Below, in pieces: positions 18,535 to 27,378 of a stretch of 49,487 nucleotides of DNA (positions are counted from its first letter, which is position 1; every line of letters begins with the position of its first letter). Below the pieces are notes generated by a model. The model saw nothing but the letters and a program-made list of their open reading frames with translations, ran no database searches and was not told where the DNA came from. A program made the translations under genes and the position numbers. Origin of the DNA: Candidatus Flemingiibacterium merdigallinarum. Its GTDB lineage: Bacteria > Bacillota > Clostridia > Oscillospirales > CAG-272. The stretch lies in the NCBI GenBank assembly GCA_904386005.1, contig CAJFKR010000008.1:1-49487 (forward strand), written 5' to 3'.

Positions 18535-19953
18535 TCAATTTTTGAACTGCGAAAGAACCTCGTCAAGCTGGGTTTCGACGCTCTCTTGCCATGAAGCGAG
18601 CATGGAGGACAGGTCGTAGTTATCGTTTGCCATCTCGGTATAAATCGCGTCGCTGAATTCTACGCCTATAATTTTGATGACATAGGAGACACTGTTGTGG
18701 ATAAGATCGAGCATTTCGAGCGAATCCTCGTCGCGCGCCACCTTGCCCTTGAGCATATTGTCATAGTACGCGGGCAGAACGGTGATGTGCGACTGGTACG
18801 CCATTTCTTCCATGACCGCGCCGGCAAAATCAAGGTCTGAACACGTTACCGGCACAAGCATTGCGTGTGGGTTCGGGCTGACGTTCCAGTAGCTCTCCTG
18901 CTCTTCATCGTACTTCGGAATCGGGAGTATACCAAAATCGACATCTGTGTCGCGCAAATTGGGCGCTGAACCGAGCGAGTCGACTATAAACAGAGCCTGA
19001 CCGCTCTTAAGCATATTTACGGCATTGCCTACATAGAACAGATTGCCGTTGTTCATAATGTCGAGTATGCGCGTGTATACCGTATTGAAACGCTCTGTGA
19101 AGCAGTTGAAGTACGGCACTCCGTCGTCGCCCTGCATTACAATCTCACAGTCGGCTCCGGTGAGCAGCGCCTCGCCAAGACCGGTGACGCCCCAGTTGAC
19201 AATTCCGTAACGGTCGTTTCCGTCAAAGCGCGTGTCGCCGTTTAAGTCGGATACCGCCATTAACGCGTATTCTTCGAGTTTATCAAACGTCCAAGTACCG
19301 TTTCGCACCATATCGTAGAGATCGGGCAGCTGTAAATCATCAGCCATCTCCTTATTAAAATATATTGTACGACAATTGTCTGTCTGAGTTGTTATCGAAT
19401 CGTTGAAGGTGTAGAACAGCTTGCCTTCGAACGAGAGCTTTTCCTCGGCATTCTGATCCCACCATACCTTGTCAAGGCTGATGTTCGGAATCTCATAAAA
19501 GTCGATACAGTAATTTTCGAGCACAAGGCTCATAACGTTCGAAAGGTCGGCAAAAGTAAGGTCGGCGAAATCATCGGCAGCGGCGACGCTGGTTTTAATC
19601 TGCGAAAGCGTTCCGTCCGTGACCTCAATGGTGATCCCGAGCCGGTCCTCGGTGTCCATGCAGCGCTGATACAGCGAGTCCGAATATACGTCGCCGGTCA
19701 TTTCCTCGGGGTATATGTTGGGCTCAATGTATTTAGTTTCCAGTCCGAAGCCATTGAATATGCGATAAGTACGACCCGCGTACTTATCCGTAGCCTCCGG
19801 CGGAGTCGTAGTCGGATCGGCGGTTTCGGCGCTCGACACGGTCTCGACGCCGCTGTTGTTGTTCGTAGTTACAGGCTCATTGCTGTCGCCGCAGGAAATC
19901 AGCGAGGTCGTAAACGCAGCGCATATCGCGAGCAGCACAATTCTTTTATTCAT
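18535..19953 (-). CDS. Extracellular sugar-binding lipoprotein (SBP2)
   Basis: ABC-importer binding protein. The signal peptide starts MNKRIVLLAI and ends in lipobox LISC (Cys21), with a Thr-rich linker after it. An EF-hand-like loop DLNGDTRFDGND lies at residues 236-247, the same position as in SBP1. ILPIPKYDEEQESYW and a following AYYD...ARDEDS stretch match the other two. ATG 19953 begins the signal peptide; ATG 19962 and a longer frame to 20007 are possible but less likely. It sits between PfkB and the GDPD-like gene in a minus-strand run. No transporter membrane genes nearby. Confidence 0.87.
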   Translation of the reverse strand: MNKRIVLLAICAAFTTSLISCGDSNEPVTTNNNSGVETVSSAETADPTTTPPEATDKYAGRTYRIFNGFGLETKYIEPNIYPEEMTGDVYSDSLYQRCMDTEDRLGITIEVTDGTLSQIKTSVAAADDFADLTFADLSNVMSLVLENYCIDFYEIPNISLDKVWWDQNAEEKLSFEGKLFYTFNDSITTQTDNCRTIYFNKEMADDLQLPDLYDMVRNGTWTFDKLEEYALMAVSDLNGDTRFDGNDRYGIVNWGVTGLGEALLTGADCEIVMQGDDGVPYFNCFTERFNTVYTRILDIMNNGNLFYVGNAVNMLKSGQALFIVDSLGSAPNLRDTDVDFGILPIPKYDEEQESYWNVSPNPHAMLVPVTCSDLDFAGAVMEEMAYQSHITVLPAYYDNMLKGKVARDEDSLEMLDLIHNSVSYVIKIIGVEFSDAIYTEMANDNYDLSSMLASWQESVETQLDEVLSQFKN

Positions 19954-20121
19954 AATTTGCATGAATTTTACCAGCTTTCGTTTTTTTTTAGAATCTCGAA
20001 AATACATATAATTCGTGGCAAAGTAAATTGACGCGTATCATCGATTTATCTTTTCATTCATATCGTATTTATGAGATCACTTTAACAACCTCGCGTCATC
20101 CCCCTCGCGCGGCAGCGGTTA

Positions 20122-21054
20122 TTAGCCTGTTTCGTTAATTAAAACTTGTCTCTTCAGAGTGCGGATATCGGTATGACGCGGCGGATTTGTGCCCTCGGTG
20201 AGGCAGGCCGCGCTGCCGAAAGCGACTGCCAGCCGCAGAGCCTCCGACGCGTTTCTGTCCTCGTCCCAAAGCAGCGAATATTCAGCCGCGATAAAGCCCG
20301 CTATCATGCTGTCGCCCGCGCCTATTGTCGATTTCGCGTCGATTTTCGGCGCACAGGCGCTGATTACGCGTCCGCCCGACGCAAGCAGCGCTCCGCGGGC
20401 TCCAAGGCTCACAAGCACATTTTCGACGTCCGACGAAAGCGCGATGAGAAAATCCCGCGTATCAGCGTCGCTCGCAGTCCCGATATAAGCGGCCAGCTCC
20501 TCCTCGTTGGGCTTGATCAGCCAAGGCTTAACCCGCCTTATAGAGTCAATTCCGATCGACTTTGAGTCGATGACCAGCTTAACTCCGCGCTCGCGCAGCG
20601 ACAGCAGAAATTCGACCGCCGATTCTTCATCCATACCGACCGGCAGACTGCCGGTAAAGGTCACGATATCGCCCGGATTTATGTCGAGCATACCGCCGAC
20701 ATTGTCGAGCACATCGGGCGTGCTCTCGAAGCCTTTGAACGAAAGCCGCGTCTCCTTGCCCCCGTCGGGGTGTATCGTGATGTTTTCGCGTATCCGTCCG
20801 GGCACTGATATGGCTTTGTAGCTGATCTGTTCGGCTTCGAGCTTCGACTTGAATTCGGAGCCGTTCTCCTCGCCGAGCACGACCAACACGAGATTCGGTA
20901 TGCCGTTCGCGTTCAGAGCGCGGGAGATGTTGACCCCCTTGCCGCCGATGTCACGGCTGACGCTCGAAGCTAAATTCTCGTGCTCGACTATAAATGACGG
21001 CAACGACGCGTGTATGTCAAACGCCGGATTCAAGGTCAGCGTAAATATTTTCAT
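20122..21054 (-). CDS. PfkB-family hexose-phosphate kinase (1-phosphofructokinase/tagatose-6-P kinase type)
   Basis: Ribokinase-fold kinase that phosphorylates a sugar phosphate, most like the FruK/LacC group. The 310 residues have TLTLNPAFD at the N-terminus, which is typical of that group, then the substrate loop GGKGVN (37-42). The anion hole and catalytic base are in TIGAGDSM (243-250). It is preceded by a Gfo/Idh gene on the same strand and followed by SBP2. A divergent DeoR-type regulator, a family that usually senses sugar phosphates, fits this role. Exact substrate undecided. Confidence 0.88.
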   Translation of the reverse strand: MKIFTLTLNPAFDIHASLPSFIVEHENLASSVSRDIGGKGVNISRALNANGIPNLVLVVLGEENGSEFKSKLEAEQISYKAISVPGRIRENITIHPDGGKETRLSFKGFESTPDVLDNVGGMLDINPGDIVTFTGSLPVGMDEESAVEFLLSLRERGVKLVIDSKSIGIDSIRRVKPWLIKPNEEELAAYIGTASDADTRDFLIALSSDVENVLVSLGARGALLASGGRVISACAPKIDAKSTIGAGDSMIAGFIAAEYSLLWDEDRNASEALRLAVAFGSAACLTEGTNPPRHTDIRTLKRQVLINETG

Positions 21055-21092
21055 TTTATGACCATGACTTCGCGATGGCGAAGTCTCCTTTC
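21055..21092 (-). promoter_or_regulatory. SD-hairpin-start leader of the PfkB gene
   Basis: On the minus strand AAAGGA (21091-21086) abuts a perfect 8-bp stem GACTTCGC (21085-21078) / GCGAAGTC (21073-21066) with a 4-nt loop. An 11-nt linker follows, then ATG 21054. AAAGG to ATG is 32 nt. The stem sequence recurs upstream of argC at 12985-13010. Confidence 0.65.
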
Positions 21093-21110
21093 TTAGTCTG
21101 AAAATTTACT

Positions 21111-21956
21111 TTATACTTCTACGCCGACCCATTCATACGGCTGCGCCGCCGCTTTGATCGCCGCCGCGCGGACAGCCGCGATGGCAATCGTCTCCTCGTG
21201 AGGCACAATGACGCGACCGGTGTCGAAGAATTCGATGAGACTGTCGATGCACCGCGTCCAGAATTCGCCGCCCACCTTAAGTTCAGAATAGCTGCCGTCA
21301 CAATATCCGAGCTTCATTGAAAAATCCGCGCCGTTATACTGGTTGGTCTCGGCGGTGCGCCCATCCTTGAATTCGATGAGAATCGACGGGAATTTGTTAT
21401 TTCCGACCGACATCACGCGCTTTATATCGCAGCCCATCAATTTGACGATAGGTTCGAGCTGATGTATCAGATACATCTTGAACTCGCCGCCGCCGAAAGC
21501 CTGAAGGCGGGAAATAGCCTTCGGTACGTCTTTATAAACGTCGGCAAAGCGCAGCGCCGACGACGACCAACAGGGCGTGCCGTATTTGTCGGCGATATCG
21601 AAAATTGCGCGCGCGGTCTCGGCGTCGGGCGCGAAGGTCTTGTCGATATAGGTGCGCTTTCCCGATTTCAGCGCCGCCTCGGAAAGGCGCAGATGCTGCT
21701 CGGGATTGTCGGGCGACAGGACTATAAGCACGTCGCTCTTTTCAATGAGCTCGTCCATCGACGTTTCCAGCGGTATGTTCATATCTGCCGACCACTTCTC
21801 ATTCGTGCGTCCGCCGGGACGGGGTGACGGAACCTCCGCGTACGCGAGCGCGACCTCATAACGTCCGCCCGACTGCTTGGAAATCATTTTAGGATAATTG
21901 TTCGAGTGCCATTCATCGAGATAGTAATCGATGAATCCGATCTTTTTCGCGTTCAT
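21111..21956 (-). CDS. Short Gfo/Idh/MocA-family oxidoreductase
   Basis: Probable NAD(P)-dependent sugar dehydrogenase of 281 residues, shorter than the usual 330-380. The N-terminal Rossmann region is atypical (KKIGFIDYYLDEW, no GxGxxG). The EKP signature is replaced by DKTFA near residue 112. A C-terminal domain with HQLEPIVKLMGCDIKRV is recognisable. AAAGAGGTATTCACA precedes ATG 21956. It is the first gene of the minus-strand sugar run and diverges from the DeoR-family gene. The altered cofactor motif makes the reaction uncertain. Confidence 0.72.
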   Translation of the reverse strand: MNAKKIGFIDYYLDEWHSNNYPKMISKQSGGRYEVALAYAEVPSPRPGGRTNEKWSADMNIPLETSMDELIEKSDVLIVLSPDNPEQHLRLSEAALKSGKRTYIDKTFAPDAETARAIFDIADKYGTPCWSSSALRFADVYKDVPKAISRLQAFGGGEFKMYLIHQLEPIVKLMGCDIKRVMSVGNNKFPSILIEFKDGRTAETNQYNGADFSMKLGYCDGSYSELKVGGEFWTRCIDSLIEFFDTGRVIVPHEETIAIAAVRAAAIKAAAQPYEWVGVEV

Positions 21957-22100
21957 TGTGAATACCTCTTTTTACTATAGTAAATCAGCAAACCTGCCAA
22001 AGCCGGTCCATTGCCTCGGCAGCGGCTCGTCAACGGCTGTAATAATAATTGCATCTTAACAAATGTAGAATATCTGATTGAAATGCAATTATTACGGCGA

Positions 22101-22129
22101 TTGACATATTCCGCATGGTATGCTATAAT
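22101..22129 (+). promoter_or_regulatory. Consensus promoter of the DeoR-family gene
   Basis: Perfect -35 TTGACA (22101-22106) and -10 TATAAT (22124-22129) with a 17-nt spacer. The leader to the ATG at 22236 is about 100 nt and contains the operator-like repeats. Confidence 0.85.
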
Positions 22130-22137
22130 TATAATAA

Positions 22138-22224
22138 CACAAATGATTATTTGAGTCAATATCAGCCGATAAAGTTTAAAAATAATCATAATTCTGAATA
22201 TATCAATCACAAATAATCATTAGG
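22138..22224. promoter_or_regulatory. Repeated operator-like sites in the DeoR leader
   Basis: Three related AT-rich sites follow the promoter: CACAAATGATTATTTG (22138-22153), AAAAATAATCATAATT (22178-22193) and CACAAATAATCATTAGG (22208-22224). The first contains the near-palindrome AAATGATTATTT. Position downstream of the -10 suits self-repression by the regulator; binding is inferred. Confidence 0.5.
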
Positions 22225-22235
22225 AGAGTTGATAT

Positions 22236-22961
22236 ATGCTGATAAACGAACGGCAGCAAAGAATATTGGAGCTGTTATCAGAAAACCCCGCGCTGAACGT
22301 AAAGTCGCTCGCCAATCTGCTTCATGTCAGCGAACCGACAATAAGACGAGATTTTACCGAGCTTGCCGATCGGCACCTCTTGACCAAATTCTATGGCGGC
22401 GCAAAGCTCGTTCACGGAGCGGCGGACAGCGAGATACCGTTTATGCTGCGCGAGAACGAACGCAGTCAGACCAAGGTCGAGATGGGCAAAAAAGCCGCCG
22501 GGCATATCGCCGACGGAATGGTGATAATGCTTGACGGCTCGACAAGCGCGTATTACATAGTCCCATATCTTCAGCGATTTAAAGACCTTATTGTAGTCAC
22601 CTCGGGCGCAAAAACCGCGGTCGCGCTCGCTGAACGAAATATCCGCACCTATTCGACCGGCGGTCAAATGATAACGCATTCCTTCTCGCTTGTCGGCGAA
22701 GAAGCCGAAAGCTTTATCAGGAAAATCAACGCGAACATCTGCTTTTTTTCCTGCCGGGGTCTTACGCTCGACGGCATCATGACCGACGTCTCAGTCGCTG
22801 AAGTAAACCTGCGCCGGGTAATGTTTTCGCACAGCAAGAAAAAAGTCCTGCTCTGCGACAGCTCGAAGTTTGGCAAGACATATTTTTATAATCAGGGCAG
22901 GCTCGACGAGGTTGACGAGCTTGTGTCCGACAAACCCTTTGTCCTCGAAAATAAGCCTTGA
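22236..22961 (+). CDS. DeoR/GlpR-family transcriptional regulator
   Basis: Sugar-phosphate-responsive repressor. The 241 residues have an N-terminal winged helix with the family signature VSEPTIRRDFTELADRHLL (about 30-48) and an ISOCOT-type sensor domain containing DGSTSAYYIVPYL and LCDSSKFGK. AGGAGAG upstream of ATG 22236 is a normal ribosome site. It is divergent from the Gfo/Idh-PfkB-SBP2-GDPD run and followed by SBP3 on the same strand, so it probably controls one or both groups. The effector is unknown. Confidence 0.93.
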   Translation: MLINERQQRILELLSENPALNVKSLANLLHVSEPTIRRDFTELADRHLLTKFYGGAKLVHGAADSEIPFMLRENERSQTKVEMGKKAAGHIADGMVIMLDGSTSAYYIVPYLQRFKDLIVVTSGAKTAVALAERNIRTYSTGGQMITHSFSLVGEEAESFIRKINANICFFSCRGLTLDGIMTDVSVAEVNLRRVMFSHSKKKVLLCDSSKFGKTYFYNQGRLDEVDELVSDKPFVLENKP

Positions 22962-23100
22962 CCGTATTTCAGCCGAGAGCATCATATTCGGCAAAGCATT
23001 TTTTTCATCGATAACTTTTTCTCCGCCAATAACTAATGCCCCAAAGCTAACAACCGGGCTAAAAAGTTTGTTTTTTGAAAGAACAGGTTGTAATTTTCGC

Positions 23101-23129
23101 TTGTACTATATGTAAAAAGACGGTATACT
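23101..23129 (+). promoter_or_regulatory. Promoter of SBP3
   Basis: -35 TTGTAC (23101-23106), 17-nt spacer, -10 TATACT (23124-23129). Transcription would start near 23136, about 90 nt before the SBP3 ATG. Confidence 0.6.
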
Positions 23130-23189
23130 ATTTATAGCCGTAAGTCGGCAAACACTCTTTATTTTTACGTATATGCGGCAAATTGAATG

Positions 23190-23226
23190 AAAGGAAGCTT
23201 TTATATAAGCTCAGGCAGTAATCATC
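23190..23226 (+). promoter_or_regulatory. SD-hairpin-start leader of SBP3
   Basis: AAAGG (23190-23194), then stem AGCTT (23196-23200), loop TTATAT, AAGCT (23207-23211), a 15-nt linker and ATG 23227. AAAGG to ATG is 32 nt. This is the weakest stem (5 bp) of the set but has the same layout. Confidence 0.5.
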
Positions 23227-24696
23227 ATGAAGAATACAAATTTTGAAAGCACCTCCCGACGGTCACTGGCAATACTTTTGATTCTATTAACCTTGTCGAA
23301 TTTCGCGTGTGGCAGTACCGACAATACCGAACCCGATAGCACGACTGACGGCAGCACATCTGACGACACCTCAAGCACTACCGACAGCGCCGACACGACT
23401 ATTGCAATCGACGAACTTGAGGTGCGCGACCTTGGCGACCGTGACGTCAACATTCTGCTGCGCAGCGAATGGGATTATGAATTCATGGTCGACGAGGAGA
23501 GCGGCGACACCGTCTCCGACGCGATCTACAAGCGCAATACCGCGGTCGAGGACAGCTACAACTGCAACCTCAACTTCATCGACTTCGCCGGCGACTGGGC
23601 GAATCACGATAACTTTACAAACATAATACACAATTCGGTGCTCGCCGGAGACGGCGCGTATGACTTCATCGCCGGTTATCAGGCTGTGCTAACGCTTAAC
23701 ATCCAGAACGGCGACCTTATGAATCTGTATGAAGTGCCGCACCTCGAGCTCGACGCGCCGTGGTGGACCGAAGCCGGAATTGAGGAGCTGACTTTCAACG
23801 GTCGCTGCTATCAGGTCGGCGGAGACATCGCGGTTTCGCTGCTCGAGGGCATCAACTGTATGTTCTACAACAAGCGGCTCGCCGAGGATTTCAGTGTTCC
23901 CGATCTGTATGAGCTGGTGCGCGCCGGCGAATGGACGCACGACAAAATGCTCGAAGTCAGTCGCGACATATATTTGGATGTGAATTCGGACGGGATCAAA
24001 GGCACTGAAGACCGCTTCGGCTTTATCTCGCAGGGAACATACATCAGAACATATGTAGTGGCATATGACACGCCGACGATATCCGACGAGGGCGATATCA
24101 TCTGGAATACCGAGCACACGATAAATGTAATCGAAAAGCTCGTCGACTGCTTCGCCACGCCCGATGTATACGAGACTAAGGACAACGCCGAGAGCGAAAA
24201 GCTCTTCTCCGAGGGTCGCGCGCTGCTCATGAACTGCACGCTCGGCACCGCGTCGAAGCTGCGCTCTATGGACGACGACTTCGGCATCATCCCCTACCCC
24301 AAGTTTGACGAGAACCAGGAAAACTACATGACGACGACTTCAAACGAAGTATCGATGATCTGCGTGCCGGTAACCGCGCCCGACCCCGAAATCAGCGGAC
24401 TTGTCATCGAAGCGCTCTGCCGCGAGTCACACGACACGGTCGCGCCCGCGTTTTATGAGGTCGCGCTCAAAAGTAAATATACCCGCGACGAGAATTCGGC
24501 TGAAATGATCGACCTGATACGCGAATCGCTGACCTTCGATTTCGGCTGGATCAGCTCAATGGCGACTATCGTCTCGGGCGCGCAGTATCAGCTCATGGTC
24601 GAAGCCGGCAACAAGGATTTCGCGTCGTGGTACGCGGCGAATGAAGCCGAGATTCAGGCGGGAATTGACGGATATCTTTCGGTATACCGCGAATAA
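23227..24696 (+). CDS. Extracellular sugar-binding lipoprotein (SBP3)
   Basis: ABC-importer binding protein of 489 residues. A twin-Arg-containing n-region and hydrophobic core end in lipobox SNFAC (Cys28), followed by an acidic Ser/Thr linker. The EF-hand-like loop is DVNSDGIKGTED (251-262). IIPYPKFDENQENY and YTRDENSAEMIDLI match SBP1 and SBP2. Its own promoter and hairpin leader lie upstream. It precedes a pair of FAD-oxidoreductase genes, which may act on the imported substrate. No permease adjacent. Confidence 0.88.
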   Translation: MKNTNFESTSRRSLAILLILLTLSNFACGSTDNTEPDSTTDGSTSDDTSSTTDSADTTIAIDELEVRDLGDRDVNILLRSEWDYEFMVDEESGDTVSDAIYKRNTAVEDSYNCNLNFIDFAGDWANHDNFTNIIHNSVLAGDGAYDFIAGYQAVLTLNIQNGDLMNLYEVPHLELDAPWWTEAGIEELTFNGRCYQVGGDIAVSLLEGINCMFYNKRLAEDFSVPDLYELVRAGEWTHDKMLEVSRDIYLDVNSDGIKGTEDRFGFISQGTYIRTYVVAYDTPTISDEGDIIWNTEHTINVIEKLVDCFATPDVYETKDNAESEKLFSEGRALLMNCTLGTASKLRSMDDDFGIIPYPKFDENQENYMTTTSNEVSMICVPVTAPDPEISGLVIEALCRESHDTVAPAFYEVALKSKYTRDENSAEMIDLIRESLTFDFGWISSMATIVSGAQYQLMVEAGNKDFASWYAANEAEIQAGIDGYLSVYRE

Positions 24697-24766
24697 CGCG
24701 ATATTCCTGATTAATAGTACGATATTCCCGATTTAATATTGAACCCATGCAAAGGACAAAACCATC

Positions 24767-25537
24767 TTGAAACAAATCGATACTATCATATTCGGCGCGA
24801 CAGCGCTCGCGTTGCCGCTCGCTTACAGTCTCGGCGAGCGCTGTCTGGTCGTCGAGAGAGGCTTCTCAGCGGGCGCGGAGTTCGTCGACGCGCTTGTCGC
24901 GACGCCGACCGGAGTGTGTGAACCGGAGACTCGGCTCGCCGCGCGGCTGCGAGATGAGCTTACCGAGGCGGGCATACTCGCGCCTGACGGCAGAATACAT
25001 ATACTCGCGCTCGGCGGTCTGCTCGCGAAGCACTACCTTGAAACCGGCTGCCACCTGCTGCTCGGGACTGTTCCGGTTTCGGTCAATCAAATCTCAGACG
25101 GATTTGCGGTCGAGCTATTCAGCCCCGAGCAAGGTTATATAAGCTATCTTGCAAGGACTGTGATCGACACACGGGTGCTCGGGCAGATGGACTTCGAAAA
25201 GAGCTTCGGACTGCTGCTCTGCGGCGACAGCTCGCTCAAAAAATACGACGACGGCAGCGCGTACCTGCTGCGCGGTCGCTTCGACGACGAGTTTATCCTG
25301 CGCCTGCGCGTCGGACGAAATGCTACGATACCCGAGTCCGAGCTCGCAGCCGACGAATATTTAGCGCATAATCGCGAAAAGCTCGGGCACGCCAAGGTCG
25401 CCGGAATCGCGCTCGCGTTCGGATATAGCTTTGCGTCGCCGCTCGACTTCACGCGGGACGGCGTCAGATACATACCGTCAGCCGCCTATCCGGACGCGCT
25501 GTCGGCAGTCAGCGGGGGTGAGCGGATATGGCTTTGA
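24767..25537 (+). CDS. Partial FAD-oxidoreductase-like protein
   Basis: 256 residues. The N-terminus QIDTIIFGATALALPLAYSL resembles a Rossmann strand-turn-helix, but GxGxxG is replaced by GATALA. ERCLVVERGFSAGAEFVDAL looks like the second strand and helix of an FAD domain. The rest resembles no domain I can name. Starts at TTG 24767 with AAAGG 11 nt upstream. Its end overlaps the full-length FAD oxidoreductase gene by 10 nt, so the two are surely co-translated. It may be a diverged half-size partner subunit. Function not recognised beyond this. Confidence 0.5.
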   Translation: MKQIDTIIFGATALALPLAYSLGERCLVVERGFSAGAEFVDALVATPTGVCEPETRLAARLRDELTEAGILAPDGRIHILALGGLLAKHYLETGCHLLLGTVPVSVNQISDGFAVELFSPEQGYISYLARTVIDTRVLGQMDFEKSFGLLLCGDSSLKKYDDGSAYLLRGRFDDEFILRLRVGRNATIPESELAADEYLAHNREKLGHAKVAGIALAFGYSFASPLDFTRDGVRYIPSAAYPDALSAVSGGERIWL

Positions 25538-27318
25538 ATGAACAAAATCAGTTGTTCTCAGTTGACTTGAATCGGTCGGAATCGATTAACTCGATTAGCT
25601 CGATAAATTTGAAACGAAAGACTCTGGTAAATTCGCTTCCGGTCGAATCGAGCTGGAGCGGCGAGTTCGACCTTCATTGCGACGTATGCGTGGTCGGCGC
25701 GGGCACAGCCGGCGCGATAGCCGCGATAGCCGCGGCAAAACGCGGACATTCGGTCATAGTCTGCGACTCGGCTCCGATCGCGGGCGGCAGCGCGACCGCG
25801 GCCTGCGTCTGGGACTACTACTACGGCTCAGACGGCGGACTATATTGCGAGGTCAACGCCGAAGCCGACTCGGTGTCAGACATATACTTAAAATCGATGT
25901 CAGGTCAGCCCGGCTCGAAGCGCAGCTACACGACCGCGCAAAAAAGTCTCGCGCTCGCGAAATTCTTCGACAAATACAATATCAAAGCCTTTTATTCGTC
26001 ATATGTCACCGATGTCTTTGTCGACTCAAACAAGGTCTGCGGAGTCGCGATAAATGACGGCGAGCGCACAAGCACAATATCGGCAAAGGTCGTAATCGAC
26101 GGCGCGGAGGGCGCGGTCTGTCGGCTGCTCGGACTGAATACGCTCGGCGGGCGCTTGTCCGACGGCAGGTCGGCGCGCTTTTCGCGCACAGTCGGCGTGA
26201 TGAGCGGCGGATATCTGCTCGGTCGCTGGCGGTTCTGCGGCGATTTTGCCGGAGCTGATACAGAGAAGGCGGCGCGGCTCGACTACGAATACGCGGCCGA
26301 GCCTCCCTGTTCAGTCGAGCGGCTCGACGAGAGATGCCGGCTTTACTCGCTCGGTTATGAGACCGGACGGCGCGAGGTGCCCTGTATTGAGACCGAACAG
26401 GTTTATCTGTTCTCCGACTACCTCGACGGCAAGCACCCCGACGGCGCGATATTCTATACAACCTCGCCGCTCGACAACGCCAATCCGGATTTGTGGAACG
26501 AGGACGAGGATTTCCAGGACTGGCAGCTGCTCAGCGATATGCACGCATACGGAGTCTCGGTCGGCGTCACGCCGAAAATGCTGATCCCGAAAGGGGTCGA
26601 CCGGCTGCTGGTCGCCGGAAAGCATATCGGGACCGGACACACTATGACCTCGGCTGTCCGTATGAAGTCGGACATGGAGAAGTGCGGCGAGGCGGCCGGA
26701 GTCATAGCTTCGCTTACAATCGAGTATGAAACGACTACATTCGACATAGCGGACACGCACATTGACGAGCTGCGCGGAATATTAGGTGCGAGCGGCTGTT
26801 ATAATCCAGAAAATGACCGTGGGATATGCGATTTGAATGATCCAACCGGCAATACATGGAAGTCCTGCCATCTGCCGGTCACCGCCGAGGAGCTTCGTGA
26901 ATCGCTGTCGTCGATACATCCGTCGCTCGGGTTGATTTCGGTGCGGCTCGGTCTGCCGGAGCAAGCGAATGAGCTTTTGCGCGGCTTTCTTGATGAGGGC
27001 GGGCTGCTGCGCGAAAACGCCGCGATCGGGCTTGGACTGCTGCGCGACGAGAGCTGTATTCCGGTGCTACATGAGATACTCGACGGCGGAGTCAAGACCT
27101 ATCTATACGAGTCGCCGGTGAAGTATCAGTACCCATGGCTGCACGCGACCGAGCTTTGCAATTATATCAAGGCGGTATGTCTAATTGGCAGATTCGGTCA
27201 TGCTGACGACCGACCGCGGCTCGAAAAAATTGCCGCATACAGCGGCGACGATTCGCACCTCACGAAAGCAGCCGAATACGCGCGCGCCGCGCTGAAATCA
27301 TACGATCGTCAGGCGTGA
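25528..27318 (+). CDS. FAD-dependent oxidoreductase with C-terminal helical repeats
   Basis: 596 residues. The dinucleotide motif is VCVVGAGTAGAIAAIAAAKRG (about 51-71) after a 45-residue N-terminal lead. FAD-domain elements are GGSATAACVWDYYY and, late, LLVAGKHIGTGHTMTSAVRM, as in the FAD_oxidored family. Residues about 470-590 look like HEAT-type repeats (GLGLLRDESCIPVLHEIL). No signal peptide, so it is cytoplasmic. It overlaps the previous gene and follows SBP3. Probably oxidises a sugar or sugar-derived compound; substrate unknown. Confidence 0.8.
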   Translation: MALNEQNQLFSVDLNRSESINSISSINLKRKTLVNSLPVESSWSGEFDLHCDVCVVGAGTAGAIAAIAAAKRGHSVIVCDSAPIAGGSATAACVWDYYYGSDGGLYCEVNAEADSVSDIYLKSMSGQPGSKRSYTTAQKSLALAKFFDKYNIKAFYSSYVTDVFVDSNKVCGVAINDGERTSTISAKVVIDGAEGAVCRLLGLNTLGGRLSDGRSARFSRTVGVMSGGYLLGRWRFCGDFAGADTEKAARLDYEYAAEPPCSVERLDERCRLYSLGYETGRREVPCIETEQVYLFSDYLDGKHPDGAIFYTTSPLDNANPDLWNEDEDFQDWQLLSDMHAYGVSVGVTPKMLIPKGVDRLLVAGKHIGTGHTMTSAVRMKSDMEKCGEAAGVIASLTIEYETTTFDIADTHIDELRGILGASGCYNPENDRGICDLNDPTGNTWKSCHLPVTAEELRESLSSIHPSLGLISVRLGLPEQANELLRGFLDEGGLLRENAAIGLGLLRDESCIPVLHEILDGGVKTYLYESPVKYQYPWLHATELCNYIKAVCLIGRFGHADDRPRLEKIAAYSGDDSHLTKAAEYARAALKSYDRQA

Positions 27319-27329
27319 TAACATAATAT

Positions 27330-27366
27330 ATGGACGGCGCAGACTCATTCTGTGCCGTCCATTTTT
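27330..27366. terminator. Bidirectional terminator after the FAD oxidoreductase
   Basis: Stem ATGGACGGCGCAGA / TCTGTGCCGTCCAT around CTCAT with one mismatch, then TTTTTG. It lies between two convergent genes and serves both. Confidence 0.85.
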
Positions 27367-27378
27367 GTTATATTACAT

